In this document: positions 54,297-62,995 of the stretch, piece after piece
How positions within the stretch are numbered: position 1 is the stretch's first letter
Layout: each line of letters begins with the position of its first letter
Source: an uncultured Latescibacterota bacterium
GTDB taxonomy: Bacteria; Latescibacterota; UBA2968
DNA: 64,000 bases
Reading direction: 5' to 3'
Assembly (NCBI GenBank): GCA_958295785.1
Contig: OY282377.1
Location: 3,192,385-3,256,384, forward strand
Position numbers and translations under genes: made by a program
The notes under the pieces: generated by a model
What the model was told of the DNA's origin: nothing
The model's database searches: none
The model's input: only the letters and a program-made list of their open reading frames with translations

Positions 54297-55325
54297 TTAA
54301 TACGCCAAGCCTTTTAGCACCGCCGGATCGTTCAAGCGTTGCGCGATGTCTGTGCCAAAAAACGAAGCCGCGGGCGCGAACACCTCGGGGCTTTGGGCGT
54401 GGACTTCGCGGGCAATGCCCAGCACGATATCCAATCCCGCCCGATTCATTTTCCCCAAGGGCTGGCGGCACGGGCCGGCCGGCATGCCCAAAATATTCAT
54501 CAAGGTCTTAATCGGCAAGGGGTTGCGCGCCTTGACCTCTGTCATTCCATAAGGCGTCGATTCTTCAGACACCACGCCCACCATGCCAAACAAGGGCTTC
54601 AATGCGGCGTGCAGGCGATCCGCTTCGTCCCTATCGCCGCGCTGGAGGGCGTGTACCATCTGCGTCACGGGGCCGGGCGCGACATTGGACGCCACGCTGA
54701 TCACGCCCGCGGCCTTGATCTCATCGCGGATCATCATCTCAAACGTCTTGTCGTCATCCCCGGACAGGATCGAAAAATCATCGCCACAGCACGCGCGGGT
54801 GCGCGCCATATTGTCCAAATCGCCTGTGGCCTCTTTCACGGTATTCACATTTTTGTATTCGAAAAACAAGATGCCGAGATCTTCCGGCAGCAATTTTGTG
54901 CCCGACCTGCCGGGAATGACGTAGGGGATCATATCCAAGTCGGGAAAGGCGCGGGCCACGGGTTCGACGTATTCCTTGCGAATCTCCAACGAACTCGGGC
55001 CATTGTAATAGGGATCCACCAGCAAGATGGCGTCTGCCCCCTCTTGCGCGGCGTATTCGGCGGATTTGAGTGTTTTGGCAGTGGAATTGCTACCCGCGCC
55101 GCCAATGGCGCGACACTGTTCTTTGGCTTGGCGGCACACCACGCGCGTAATCAAATTTTGCTCGTCGCCGCTTAGGGTGGGGCTTTCCGCCGTGGTGCCA
55201 CAGGCCAACACGCCATCGATCCCTTCGGCGATCTGAAACGCCACCAGTTGTTCCAGACCGTCATCGTCCAGTGCATGATCGGCAGTTAGGGGGGTGATCA
55301 ACGCCGTATGACATCCTTTTAACAT
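54297..55325 (-). CDS. Dihydrodipicolinate synthase-family aldolase (dapA-like)
   Basis: This 342-residue TIM-barrel lyase has LACGTTAESPTLSGDE at the substrate-binding loop, a conserved Tyr in PYVIPGRSGTKL and the Schiff-base Lys in TVKEATGD. True DapA proteins are about 290 residues and usually have YNVPGRT; here the Asn is replaced and the C-terminus is about 40 residues longer. Proximity to dapB and dapL argues for 4-hydroxy-tetrahydrodipicolinate synthase, but another pyruvate-dependent aldolase of the DHDPS/NAL family is possible. GGAGG precedes GTG/ATG starts; ATG 55325 has the better spacing. Confidence 0.75.
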   Translation of the reverse strand: MLKGCHTALITPLTADHALDDDGLEQLVAFQIAEGIDGVLACGTTAESPTLSGDEQNLITRVVCRQAKEQCRAIGGAGSNSTAKTLKSAEYAAQEGADAILLVDPYYNGPSSLEIRKEYVEPVARAFPDLDMIPYVIPGRSGTKLLPEDLGILFFEYKNVNTVKEATGDLDNMARTRACCGDDFSILSGDDDKTFEMMIRDEIKAAGVISVASNVAPGPVTQMVHALQRGDRDEADRLHAALKPLFGMVGVVSEESTPYGMTEVKARNPLPIKTLMNILGMPAGPCRQPLGKMNRAGLDIVLGIAREVHAQSPEVFAPAASFFGTDIAQRLNDPAVLKGLAY

Positions 55326-55410
55326 CACAACCTCCAGGTTTTTGTGAAATAAACCCGCGTCCTCGCAATCAAGGTAGCCAACGCAAATCGGACTGTCAAG
55401 GCCAAATCCG

Positions 55411-56403
55411 TTACAGGTTGCCAGATGCTGATTTCAACCGTTCCAACGCTTTCATCACCGCATCGTCTATTGCCACACCCGACTGAATCCGCCTCTCTCG
55501 TTCCCTGAATGCGCGTTCCCCTGGCACCAAAATCTCGGTGACACCGTCCGCTGGCAGCGCGTTTTTAATTGCATGCACGACCTCGCCCACGCCCGCACGA
55601 AACGCATCCATCCCCAAAAAAATGGACGGATCGATGCCCAGCATGAAAATCCCGTAATTCTTTCCCATCTCGGGCACGGCATCCGCAGCGAGCAACGCGC
55701 CGGAAAAAAGCTGAATCATCACCCCCAACGCATAGCCTTTGTGTTCGCCAAAGGGCAATGCCCCGCCCAAGCGCGCCAGTTCGGGATCGGTCGTCGGCTC
55801 GCCATCTGGCCCCAGCGCGTGCCCTGCGGGAATGGCTCTGCCGTCTTTGAGCGCGACCAAAATCTCGCCATTGGTAATCGCCGCGCACGAAAAATCCACC
55901 AAGACCCGGCCCTCTGCCGAGGGAAACCCCGCGGCAATGGGATTTGTGCCGAGCACGGGTTCGCGCCCACCCCACGGGACAATGCGCGGCCCCGTGTTGC
56001 ACATCACCAACCCCACCAGCCCGGCATCGGCGATCATCGAGGCGTAATATCCGAGCATCCCGCTGTGGCTCGTCTCGCGCCCCCCCACGACGCCCACTCC
56101 GCTCTGTCTGGCCTTGTCAATGGCGATGCGCGCACAGCGATGCGCCACCAGATAGCCCAGATTATCCCGCCCATCGATCAGCGCATACGCCGCAGCCTCT
56201 TTGACCGTGACCATGGGCACTTGGGCACCGTGCGAGACGCGCTCGGCAATGCCGGGCAAACGAATCATCCCGTGCGTGGGTCGCCCGCGCAATTCGGCTT
56301 CGATTAAAATATCTGTCACGACATGCGCGTCAGCCGCGTCCAGTCCGCGATCCATCAAAATAGACTGGCACAACGCGCGCAAATTTTCAACTGTGATGAT
56401 CAT
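55411..56403 (-). CDS. Ldh/malate-dehydrogenase-family NAD(P)-dependent oxidoreductase
   Basis: The protein has 330 residues; ATG 56403 follows AGGAGGGG, and the longer frame extends into the divergent intergenic region. RGRPTHGMIRLPG, GRETSHSGMLGYY with its catalytic-type His, NTGPRIVPWGGREPVLGTNP and LPFGEHKGYALG mark the type 2 malate/L-lactate dehydrogenase family (also ureidoglycolate and delta-piperideine-2-carboxylate reductases). It oxidises or reduces a 2-hydroxy or cyclic imino acid. Given the lysine genes nearby an imino-acid substrate is conceivable, but this is a guess. Confidence 0.85.
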   Translation of the reverse strand: MIITVENLRALCQSILMDRGLDAADAHVVTDILIEAELRGRPTHGMIRLPGIAERVSHGAQVPMVTVKEAAAYALIDGRDNLGYLVAHRCARIAIDKARQSGVGVVGGRETSHSGMLGYYASMIADAGLVGLVMCNTGPRIVPWGGREPVLGTNPIAAGFPSAEGRVLVDFSCAAITNGEILVALKDGRAIPAGHALGPDGEPTTDPELARLGGALPFGEHKGYALGVMIQLFSGALLAADAVPEMGKNYGIFMLGIDPSIFLGMDAFRAGVGEVVHAIKNALPADGVTEILVPGERAFRERERRIQSGVAIDDAVMKALERLKSASGNL

Positions 56404-56501
56404 AACCCCTCCTAACCCAAAAAATTCAAAGATTGCATTTATGGCAATATTGCGTTGACAACAGATGTCCAAGTTGTTAAACATAAGCACCTATCGATCA
56501 T

Positions 56502-56528
56502 CGGGCGAGCACGGAGGCATCGCCCTGC
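56502..56528. repeat. Degenerate GGGGGC/GCCCC palindromic repeat
   Basis: GGGCGAGCACGGAGGCATCG followed by CCCTGC; it lies between the divergent Ldh and M16 genes and lengthens the M16 ORF spuriously. Confidence 0.6.
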
Positions 56529-56560
56529 AATGTGATTATGACTTTTCACCCGAGGTACCC

Positions 56561-57802
56561 ATGTCCGGCCCCACGCCTGAAATTCACACCCTCAACAATG
56601 GCATTCGCGTCGTCGTTGAACCCATGCCCGGCGCGCAATCGCTCGTTGTTGCATTTCGTTTTGCCTTTGGTGCGAAAGACGATCCCAGCGACAGATTGGG
56701 CCTCACGCGCATTGCCGAAGACGTGCTGTTTAAGGGTACGCCCGACCGAGATGCACGCGCCATTTTCGACGCCTTTGATGGGCTGGGCATCCGGCGCAGT
56801 TCCTCGACATCTGTCGAACACACATCCTTTGTCGCACAGGTCTTGCCCGACAAAGTCAAACCTGCCCTCAAACTCTATGCCGAACTGTTTCGCAGCGCGT
56901 CTTTTCCGGACAACGAGGTCGAAATCGCCAAAATCATCACCCTTGAAGAACTCAAACGCCTCGAAGACAACCCCATCCAACAGGCCATTTACACGACCTA
57001 CGAAGCGGGGCTTGGCTCGCCGATGGGCCGAATCCCCTTGGGCGAACCCGATACCGTCTCTGCCATCGCGCCTGCGGAGGTGCGTCGCCATTGGGATGGG
57101 CATTGCAAGCCATCCAATCTGCTCATTGGCGTGGCAGGCGGTTTGGCTTCCGACCCTGCGATGGAGGCCATTGGCGATGTTTTTGGCGGTTGGGCAGGCG
57201 CGTCCTCCGCTCATCAAAAACCCCATGCCATCTGTGTTGCCGACCGCAATGTACACTGCGAAAAGCCCTCGGAACAAGCCCATATTTGCCTGCTCTCTCG
57301 CAGCGTTCCCAAAGGCCACGCCCTCTATTACGCAGGCCAACTCGCCATTGCCATTCTCTCGGGCGGCGGGTCGAGCCGCTTATTTACAGAAGTTCGAGAA
57401 AAACGCGGCCTCGCCTATAGCGTGTCGGCATTTTATCAGGCATACCGCAGCGGCGGTCTTATGACCGTTTATGCGGGCACCAAAGCGGACCGCGCCCAAG
57501 AAACGCTCGATGTCTGCCTATCGGAACTCGTGCGGCTGGGCAAAGACATCACCGCCGAAGAGCTCGAACGCGCCAAAACAGTGCTCAAAGGCCACCTCTT
57601 CACCTTGGGCGATCTGCCCGGAGGCCGGGCCGCGGGCCTCGTCGAGGGCTTCTTCCTCGAAGGCCGCGTGCGAACCATTGACGAAATTGCCGCCCACATT
57701 GACGCCGTCACGCTGGATCAGATTTCGCAATACACCGAAACATTTCCCCCAACACCGAGCACAGTGCTGGTTTTAGGCCCTCGCCCCCTCGACAAAAATT
57801 GA
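56561..57802 (+). CDS. M16-family peptidase homologue lacking the HxxEH zinc motif
   Basis: The protein has 413 residues; ATG 56561 is chosen because the upstream ORF is a palindromic repeat. The fold follows the M16 plan: FRFAFGAKDDPSDRLGLTRI, then AEDVLFKGTPDRDA, with a C-terminal domain containing GGSSRLFTEVREKRGLAYSV. Where active members have H-x-x-E-H before ML(F)KGT, this one has T-R-I-A-E-D, so zinc binding and catalysis are likely lost. Such inactive subunits normally pair with an active M16 protein, which is not in this window. Confidence 0.8.
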   Translation: MSGPTPEIHTLNNGIRVVVEPMPGAQSLVVAFRFAFGAKDDPSDRLGLTRIAEDVLFKGTPDRDARAIFDAFDGLGIRRSSSTSVEHTSFVAQVLPDKVKPALKLYAELFRSASFPDNEVEIAKIITLEELKRLEDNPIQQAIYTTYEAGLGSPMGRIPLGEPDTVSAIAPAEVRRHWDGHCKPSNLLIGVAGGLASDPAMEAIGDVFGGWAGASSAHQKPHAICVADRNVHCEKPSEQAHICLLSRSVPKGHALYYAGQLAIAILSGGGSSRLFTEVREKRGLAYSVSAFYQAYRSGGLMTVYAGTKADRAQETLDVCLSELVRLGKDITAEELERAKTVLKGHLFTLGDLPGGRAAGLVEGFFLEGRVRTIDEIAAHIDAVTLDQISQYTETFPPTPSTVLVLGPRPLDKN

Positions 57803-57969
57803 TCGCAAAAAGCAGTTGGCAATCAGTGGTCCGCAAAACGAACAACTCGATGGTCTTGGGGCGAATAGGTAGGGGTTGCACGCGGAGCACAACGTTAGAA
57901 GTTGTCTTAAAACGAAAAATGACCCCTTCCCGCAACGGGGAGGGAGATGTTCTGCCATCTTGTATCTTT

Positions 57970-57998
57970 GGGCGAGCACGGGGGCATCGCCCCTACGT
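57970..57998. repeat. GGGGGC/GCCCCTACG palindromic repeat
   Basis: Core identical to the unit at 53104-53132; it lies 47 bp before the PhyH start codon. Confidence 0.75.
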
Positions 57999-58044
57999 TT
58001 CTATCCTCGCCTCTTGTATCTCACGCTTTTCCCAGGAGCAATAC

Positions 58045-58905
58045 ATGTCCACCGATACCACACACTATCCGCCGCCGACCGATGCGGAACGCGCTTTTTA
58101 CGATGAAAACGGATACATCGTCCTCAAAAATGCCCTCAATCCCACCGGCCTTGACCGCGTGCGCCGGGCATTTGAACGCCGCGAAGCCGAGACCCGTGCA
58201 GAGTGGGAAGAAGAACTGCGGCGCGGCAAATTTCGAAACGGCTATGGCAATGGGCCGCACGCGCATACCATTCGCCCGGATTTTGACACAGACGCGGTCA
58301 TTCTCGACTTGGCGAATAATCCCCGCGTGATTCCCTTTGTCGAAAACATCGTCGGCCCCGATTATCAGGTGATGGAAATGCTCTATCACAATCACCACGC
58401 GGGCACGGCCGCCCACACGACTTGGCACCGCGATTGGCCGCCGTGGACACACCCGCAATACACCTTGAAAATCAAAGTGTTTTATTTTATCGACGATCAG
58501 ACCCCAGACATGGGATGCTTTTCACTGGTGCCCGGCACGCACACCAACGCGGACTATCCGCCCCGCGAAGCCTATTCGGGAGATGCTTTGGAACGCATGC
58601 CCAACATGAAAAAAATGGCCCTCAAGGCCGGTGATGCCGTGTTGTGGAACGTGGTCTGCTGGCACACCGGTTGCGCCAACACGAGCCCGAGGGATCGGCG
58701 TATGGTCATCTATGGGTACATGCCCTTTTTTGTCAAAAAATGGATCGCCAGCCCTCCGCCGCAAAGCATCGTCACCTGGGCCGACACCCCGCAAAAACGA
58801 CAACTCATGGGAATCCACTGCGTAAGCGGCAGACGCGGTTGGGATCGCACAGACGTCCCCTATCTGCCCGAACACGAAGCCATTGCTATGGCGAAAGCGT
58901 TGTGA
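58045..58905 (+). CDS. Phytanoyl-CoA dioxygenase (PhyH)-family enzyme
   Basis: The protein has 286 residues; ATG 58045 is preceded by CAGGAG, and the longer frame is repeat DNA. It is a 2-oxoglutarate/Fe(II) oxygenase with the metal triad visible: His128 and Asp130 in HTTWHRDWP, and His207 in NVVCWHTGCAN. Arg218 (RDRRMVIYGYMP) is the likely 2-oxoglutarate anchor. The family hydroxylates diverse small molecules and is greatly expanded in some uncultured marine and sponge-associated bacteria. The substrate is unknown. Confidence 0.9.
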   Translation: MSTDTTHYPPPTDAERAFYDENGYIVLKNALNPTGLDRVRRAFERREAETRAEWEEELRRGKFRNGYGNGPHAHTIRPDFDTDAVILDLANNPRVIPFVENIVGPDYQVMEMLYHNHHAGTAAHTTWHRDWPPWTHPQYTLKIKVFYFIDDQTPDMGCFSLVPGTHTNADYPPREAYSGDALERMPNMKKMALKAGDAVLWNVVCWHTGCANTSPRDRRMVIYGYMPFFVKKWIASPPPQSIVTWADTPQKRQLMGIHCVSGRRGWDRTDVPYLPEHEAIAMAKAL

Positions 58906-59053
58906 GGGGTCAGGGGTCAGTTCTCCCACGCCGCCACCCTCTCGGAAAGGCGTGAGCAGAGAGAAGTTCTGCACTCTCCACTTTTCACTCTCCACTGCTC
59001 CTCATACAAGTCTTGTCAAAAATGGCGTGATTGTATCATTTTTTTGTTCCCCC

Positions 59054-59884
59054 GCGCTGACTATCGAGGTGCTCGAGGTGCTCGATACCGAGCAACCCAC
59101 TGTGGAAGCCCGGCGCGCCGATAGCCTGATTCGCGTGCGTATTGAGGGCGAGGATGCGTTGATTCATTGCGAATTTCAAACCGCGGACAGCACGGACGTC
59201 CCGATGTCGCGTCGCATGGCCGGCTATATCGGTCGCGCCATAGAACGCTATGGTCTGCCGATCTTTTCCTTTGTGATCCACCTGCGTCCCGGTGCGGGTC
59301 AGCGCGATAAGGGATACTACATCCAAGAACTGCCCGGCCACCGTGTTGTCGTGGAATATCAGGTGATTCGTCTGAGTGAGATCGATGGTCAAGCGATTAT
59401 CGAGGGTGGTCATCCGGGCTTGCTTCCGTTTGCGCCATTGATGAAACCTCCGTCTGGCGTGTCTGCGGATGCGTGGTTGCGTCAATGTCTTCAGGCGACG
59501 GAATCCTTGCCCTTGGACACTTCAACCAAGGTTGACATGATGGCGGGTATGGCTATTTTAGGTGGGATATCGTATGAGTTGTCCACCGTTAGGCGTATTA
59601 TTTCTCAGGAGGGTTTTATGGATGCGATTATGCGTGAATCATCGTTTGCCCAATACCTCACCCAACAAGGTATTGACCGCGGCATTGAACAGGGCATTGA
59701 ACAAGGGATCCAAGAGAGCATCCAAGAAGCGTTGGAGGTTCGCTTTGGTTCGGTCTCTGTGTATCCCTTTGTTGGTCGCATTCGGGCTATCGACGATTTG
59801 CAACGGCTCAAGCAGTTGCTTCGTGAGGCGGTGCAAGTGGATAATCTCGATGCTTTTCAGCGTGCGTTGGACGCAGAGGCATAG
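59054..59884 (+). pseudogene. N-terminally truncated Rpn-type PD-(D/E)XK nuclease gene (copy 1)
   Basis: From 59054 the frame is about 90% identical to the gene at 60141 but lacks its first 30 or so codons. A deletion of roughly 110 bp fuses the shared upstream sequence (59006-59035) to the core. The putative nuclease core ARRADSLIRVRIEGEDALIH and CEFQT is kept, and the C-terminus ends with the DLQRLKQLLREAVQVDNLD tail. An internal GTG could still drive a shorter protein. The GIEQ repeat is present only about twice here. Confidence 0.65.
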
Positions 59885-60009
59885 CACTGGATTACGGCGT
59901 TTTGGCACAGGCTCTGCAACGCAACTGTCTGGATTGAGGATTGTCGCGGATTAGGGGATTGCGCGGATTACCCCTCGCCACCCTGCCTCCGCTATGTCCT
60001 CTCTGTTTC

Positions 60010-60038
60010 GGGTGGGCACGGGGGCACCGCCCCTACGT
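60010..60038. repeat. GGGGGC/GCCCCTACG palindromic repeat
   Basis: Unit GGGTGGGCACGGGGGCACCG followed by CCCCTACG, between the two Rpn-type copies. Confidence 0.75.
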
Positions 60039-60140
60039 TTTTATTTTCGCATCTTTGTCCAACAAAGTCTTGTCAAAAATGGCGTGATTGTGTAATTTTT
60101 ATTCCCCATTTTTTTCATCAATTTTTTCAAGGTGGCGTTT

Positions 60141-61097
60141 ATGGCCGAATACGATACGATATCCAAACACCTGATTCAAACCTACCCGGACGATTTCATC
60201 CGCTTCACACTCGGACGCGCTGACATCGAGGTGCTCGAGGTGCTCGAAACCGAGCAACCCACTGTGGAAGCCCGACGCGCCGATAGCCTGATTCTCGTGC
60301 GTATTGAGGGTAAGGATGCGTTGATTCATTGCGAATTTCAAACCGCGGATAGCACGGACACTCCGATGTCGCGTCGCATGGCCGGCTATATCGGTCGCGC
60401 CATAGAACGCTATGGTCTGCCGATCTTTTCCTTTGTGATCTACCTGCGTCCCGGTGCTGGACGACGCGATAAGGGATACTACATCCAAGAACTGCCCGGC
60501 CATGAGGTGCTGGTGAAATACAAGGTGATTCGTCTGAGTGAGATCGATGGTCAAGCGATTATCGAGGGTGGTCATCCGGGCTTGCTTCCGTTTGCGCCAT
60601 TGATGAAACCTCCGTCTGGGGTGTCTGCGGATGCGTGGTTGCGTCAATGTCTTCAGGCGACGGAAGCCTTGCCCTTGGATGCCTCAACCAAGGTTGACAT
60701 GATGGCGGGTATGGCTATTTTAGGTGGGATATCTTATGAATTGAGCACCGTTAGGCGTATTATTTCTCAGGAGGGTTTTATGGATGCGATTATGCGTGAA
60801 TCATCGTTTGCCCAATACCTTACCCAACAAGGTATTGACCGCGGGATCGAGCAGGGCATTGAACAAGGCATTGAACAGGGCATTGAACAGGGTCTGGAGC
60901 GCGGGAGCAGAGAAAGCACCATTGAAGCTATTTTCGATGTGTTGGAGGTTCGCTTTGATGCAGACGCGCCCGGTCAGTTCGCCGCCCGCATTGCGGCTAT
61001 CGCCGATTTGCAACGGCTCAAGCAGTTGCTTCGTGCGGCGGTGCAAGTGGACAATCTCGATGCTTTTCAGCGTGCGTTGGACGGTGCCGCCGAGTGA
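60141..61097 (+). CDS. Rpn-family PD-(D/E)XK nuclease (recombination-promoting/transposase-like)
   Basis: The protein has 318 residues; ATG 60141 has AAGG upstream, with GTG 60132 as an alternative. The N-terminus MAEYDTISKHLIQTYPDDF is typical of Rpn/DUF4351-type proteins. ADSLILVRIEGKDALIHCEF(Q) is the likely PD-(D/E)XK core, where Gln stands for Lys as is common in the family. Four GIEQ tetrapeptides (12-bp DNA repeats, 60847-60894) link to a C-terminal DUF4351-like tail. Rpn proteins are DNA endonucleases that raise RecA-independent recombination in E. coli. The gene has a truncated duplicate just upstream. Confidence 0.8.
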   Translation: MAEYDTISKHLIQTYPDDFIRFTLGRADIEVLEVLETEQPTVEARRADSLILVRIEGKDALIHCEFQTADSTDTPMSRRMAGYIGRAIERYGLPIFSFVIYLRPGAGRRDKGYYIQELPGHEVLVKYKVIRLSEIDGQAIIEGGHPGLLPFAPLMKPPSGVSADAWLRQCLQATEALPLDASTKVDMMAGMAILGGISYELSTVRRIISQEGFMDAIMRESSFAQYLTQQGIDRGIEQGIEQGIEQGIEQGLERGSRESTIEAIFDVLEVRFDADAPGQFAARIAAIADLQRLKQLLRAAVQVDNLDAFQRALDGAAE

Positions 61098-61226
61098 CGC
61101 GATTTTCCGATAAATGACAAAAGCAGACTGGATCGGTATGACGCCCGGTGCGATCTCAATGGCGATAGTCAAATCGGCTTTGGCGATTTTCTCATCTTCG
61201 CCGCCAGCTTTGGCACGGTGGGCTGA
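61098..61226 (+). pseudogene. Orphan dockerin-like C-terminal tail
   Basis: In the same frame as the Rpn-type gene, directly after its stop, the DNA encodes ...DRYDARCDLNGDSQIGFGD and FLIFAASFG before a TGA at 61224-61226. This is the dockerin-like unit found at the end of the secreted protein encoded at 43732. No start codon or upstream domain belongs to it, so it is the surviving 3' end of a lost secreted-protein gene, probably displaced by the Rpn-type insertion. Confidence 0.6.
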
Positions 61227-61283
61227 AGCGGCTTCAAATCACAATCGTTTTCAGACAGTTTCTTAGAAAGGATTGCCCTGCAA

Positions 61284-62510
61284 ATGGCGAGTATTAATAC
61301 GCATTACGACAAATTGTCTGCGGGATATTTGTTTCCCGAGATCGCGCGGCGCACGCAGGCGTTTCTCAATGCCCATTCAGGCGCGTCGGTCATGCGCTTG
61401 GGCATTGGCAATACGACCGAACCGTTGCCCAAAAGCGCGATTGCCGGCTTGCACGATGCCGTGGATCAAATGGCACATGTCGAGACGTATCGCGGCTATG
61501 CCGATGGCGGGGAAGGCGAACCCGAGATGCGGGAGGCCCTGGCCAAACGCTATGCAAAATACGGGGTGGAACTCGATGCGTCTGAGGTGTTTGTGAGCGA
61601 CGGAGCCAAATCGGATTCGGCGAATATCCAGTCAATTTTTGGCCTCGACAATGTGATCGCGGTGCAGGATCCGGCCTATCCGGTCTATGTGGAAAGCAAT
61701 GTGATTGCCGGGCGCACGGGCGAGGCGATCGACGATCAGTATGAAGGGTTGGTCTATATGCCGTGCATAGAGGCCAATGGCTTTGTGCCCGATGTGCCTG
61801 ATCGAGAAGTGGATTTGATCTATATTTGCAGCCCGAACAACCCAACGGGCGCGGTGGCAAATAAAGCGCGACTTCGGGCCTTTGTGAATTACGCCCGAGA
61901 ACACGAGGCCGTGATTATTTACGACGCGGCGTATGCCGGATACATTTCCGACGCGGACTTGCCCAAAAGCATTTACGAAATTGAGGGCGCGAAGTCTTGC
62001 GCGATTGAGATCAACAGTTTTTCCAAAGACACGGGCTTTACGGGCGTGCGCTTGGGGTGGACGGTGGTGCCCATGGATCTGGTCGTGGAAGACGCGGTGC
62101 CGGGCAAGGTGAACGCGCTGTGGGGCAGGCGGCAAAACACGTTTTTCAACGGCGCGTCGAATATCGTGCAACTGGGCGCGCTGTCGGTCTTTACGGAAGA
62201 TGGCGAACGGGAATGCCGCGAGATGATCGCCTATTACATGGAAAATGCACGCATCATTCGCACGGGTCTCGAAAGCTTATGCCTGACGGTTTTTGGCGGC
62301 GTTCACGCGCCCTATTTGTGGGTCAAAACCCCGGGTGGCATGTCGTCTTGGGACTTTTTTGACAAATTGTTGTCCGAAGCCCATGTCGTGGGCACGCCGG
62401 GGTCGGGCTTTGGCCCCGCTGGCGAAGGCTACTTTCGCCTGAGCGCGTTTGGGCACCGGGAAAATATCGAACAAGCCGTGGCGAGTATTCAGGCGAATTT
62501 GCAGCTTTAA
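61284..62510 (+). CDS. dapL: LL-diaminopimelate aminotransferase
   Basis: This 408-residue fold-type I PLP enzyme converts tetrahydrodipicolinate directly to LL-diaminopimelate, bypassing DapD/C/E. The N-terminus ASINTHYDKLSAGYLFPEIA is characteristic of DapL. ICSPNNPTGAV (181-191), the YDAAYAGYI segment and the PLP lysine K248 in SFSKDTGFTGVRLGW are intact, and length is normal. AAAGGA lies 12 bp before the ATG. With dapB and a dapA-like gene nearby it forms a dispersed lysine/DAP locus. Confidence 0.95.
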   Translation: MASINTHYDKLSAGYLFPEIARRTQAFLNAHSGASVMRLGIGNTTEPLPKSAIAGLHDAVDQMAHVETYRGYADGGEGEPEMREALAKRYAKYGVELDASEVFVSDGAKSDSANIQSIFGLDNVIAVQDPAYPVYVESNVIAGRTGEAIDDQYEGLVYMPCIEANGFVPDVPDREVDLIYICSPNNPTGAVANKARLRAFVNYAREHEAVIIYDAAYAGYISDADLPKSIYEIEGAKSCAIEINSFSKDTGFTGVRLGWTVVPMDLVVEDAVPGKVNALWGRRQNTFFNGASNIVQLGALSVFTEDGERECREMIAYYMENARIIRTGLESLCLTVFGGVHAPYLWVKTPGGMSSWDFFDKLLSEAHVVGTPGSGFGPAGEGYFRLSAFGHRENIEQAVASIQANLQL

Positions 62511-62558
62511 GACGCTGGAAGCGATCAGCGGTCAACGGTGGAGCATCAGGGGGAAACC

Positions 62559-62735
62559 ATGCAACATCAACCCGCAAGTCTCTATGCCCAAAAAGATCAG
62601 CAAAGCATGCTGGATGCGATTCATGCTGACTGAGCACGCCGGCTTGAAGCGCGTCAAAAGGCCCTTAAAGCCAAAAAGAAATTGTTTGAAGAATACATAA
62701 AAAGAAAGGAAACCCATGCCTATCCCTCTCATTGA
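62559..62735 (+). pseudogene. Small ORF split by an in-frame TGA
   Basis: ATG 62559 encodes 24 residues (MQHQPASLYAQKDQQSMLDA and IHAD), then TGA at 62631-62633. The same frame continues with ARRLEARQKALKAKKKLFEE and YIKRKETHAYPSH to a TGA at 62733-62735. Both halves look like one basic helical protein. The 3' end overlaps the start of the gene at 62716, as in translationally coupled pairs. Confidence 0.4.
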
Positions 62736-62934
62736 CCCGTCACAAGTCACTACCAACGAAAGACTGACGAGGCTTGAAGCCATTGCAGAAGCACACACAA
62801 AGGCCCTTACAGAGATCAAAGCCCACATTGTCAGACTGGAAGACCACATGCATCAGTCTTTCCGTTGGCTTATTGGTCTTATGTTTCTCGCATGGATTTC
62901 AACGATTGTCACGATCCTGTTGAAAATTGATTGA
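62716..62934 (+). CDS. Small coiled-coil membrane protein
   Basis: This 72-residue protein starts behind AAAGAAAGGAA. Residues about 13-48 form an amphipathic coiled coil (NERLTRLEAIAEAHTKALTE, IKAHIVRLEDHMHQ) and residues 50-70 a single membrane helix (WLIGLMFLAWISTIVTILL). The layout is like phage and mobile-element small membrane proteins, but no family is recognised. Confidence 0.6.
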   Translation: MPIPLIDPSQVTTNERLTRLEAIAEAHTKALTEIKAHIVRLEDHMHQSFRWLIGLMFLAWISTIVTILLKID

Positions 62935-62995
62935 AACCCCACACAAAACCCGCGTTCCGGCATTGGGAGCGAGGGCTGATAGCTAGGAAATTCGC

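Noticed and set aside
56465-56560. Upstream extension of the M16 ORF
   Set aside because: It covers a REP-like palindrome; the ATG at 56561 fits the family N-terminus.
58883-59053. Start of Rpn-type copy 1 at 58883
   Set aside because: It overlaps the end of the PhyH gene and reads satellite; similarity to copy 2 begins only at 59054.
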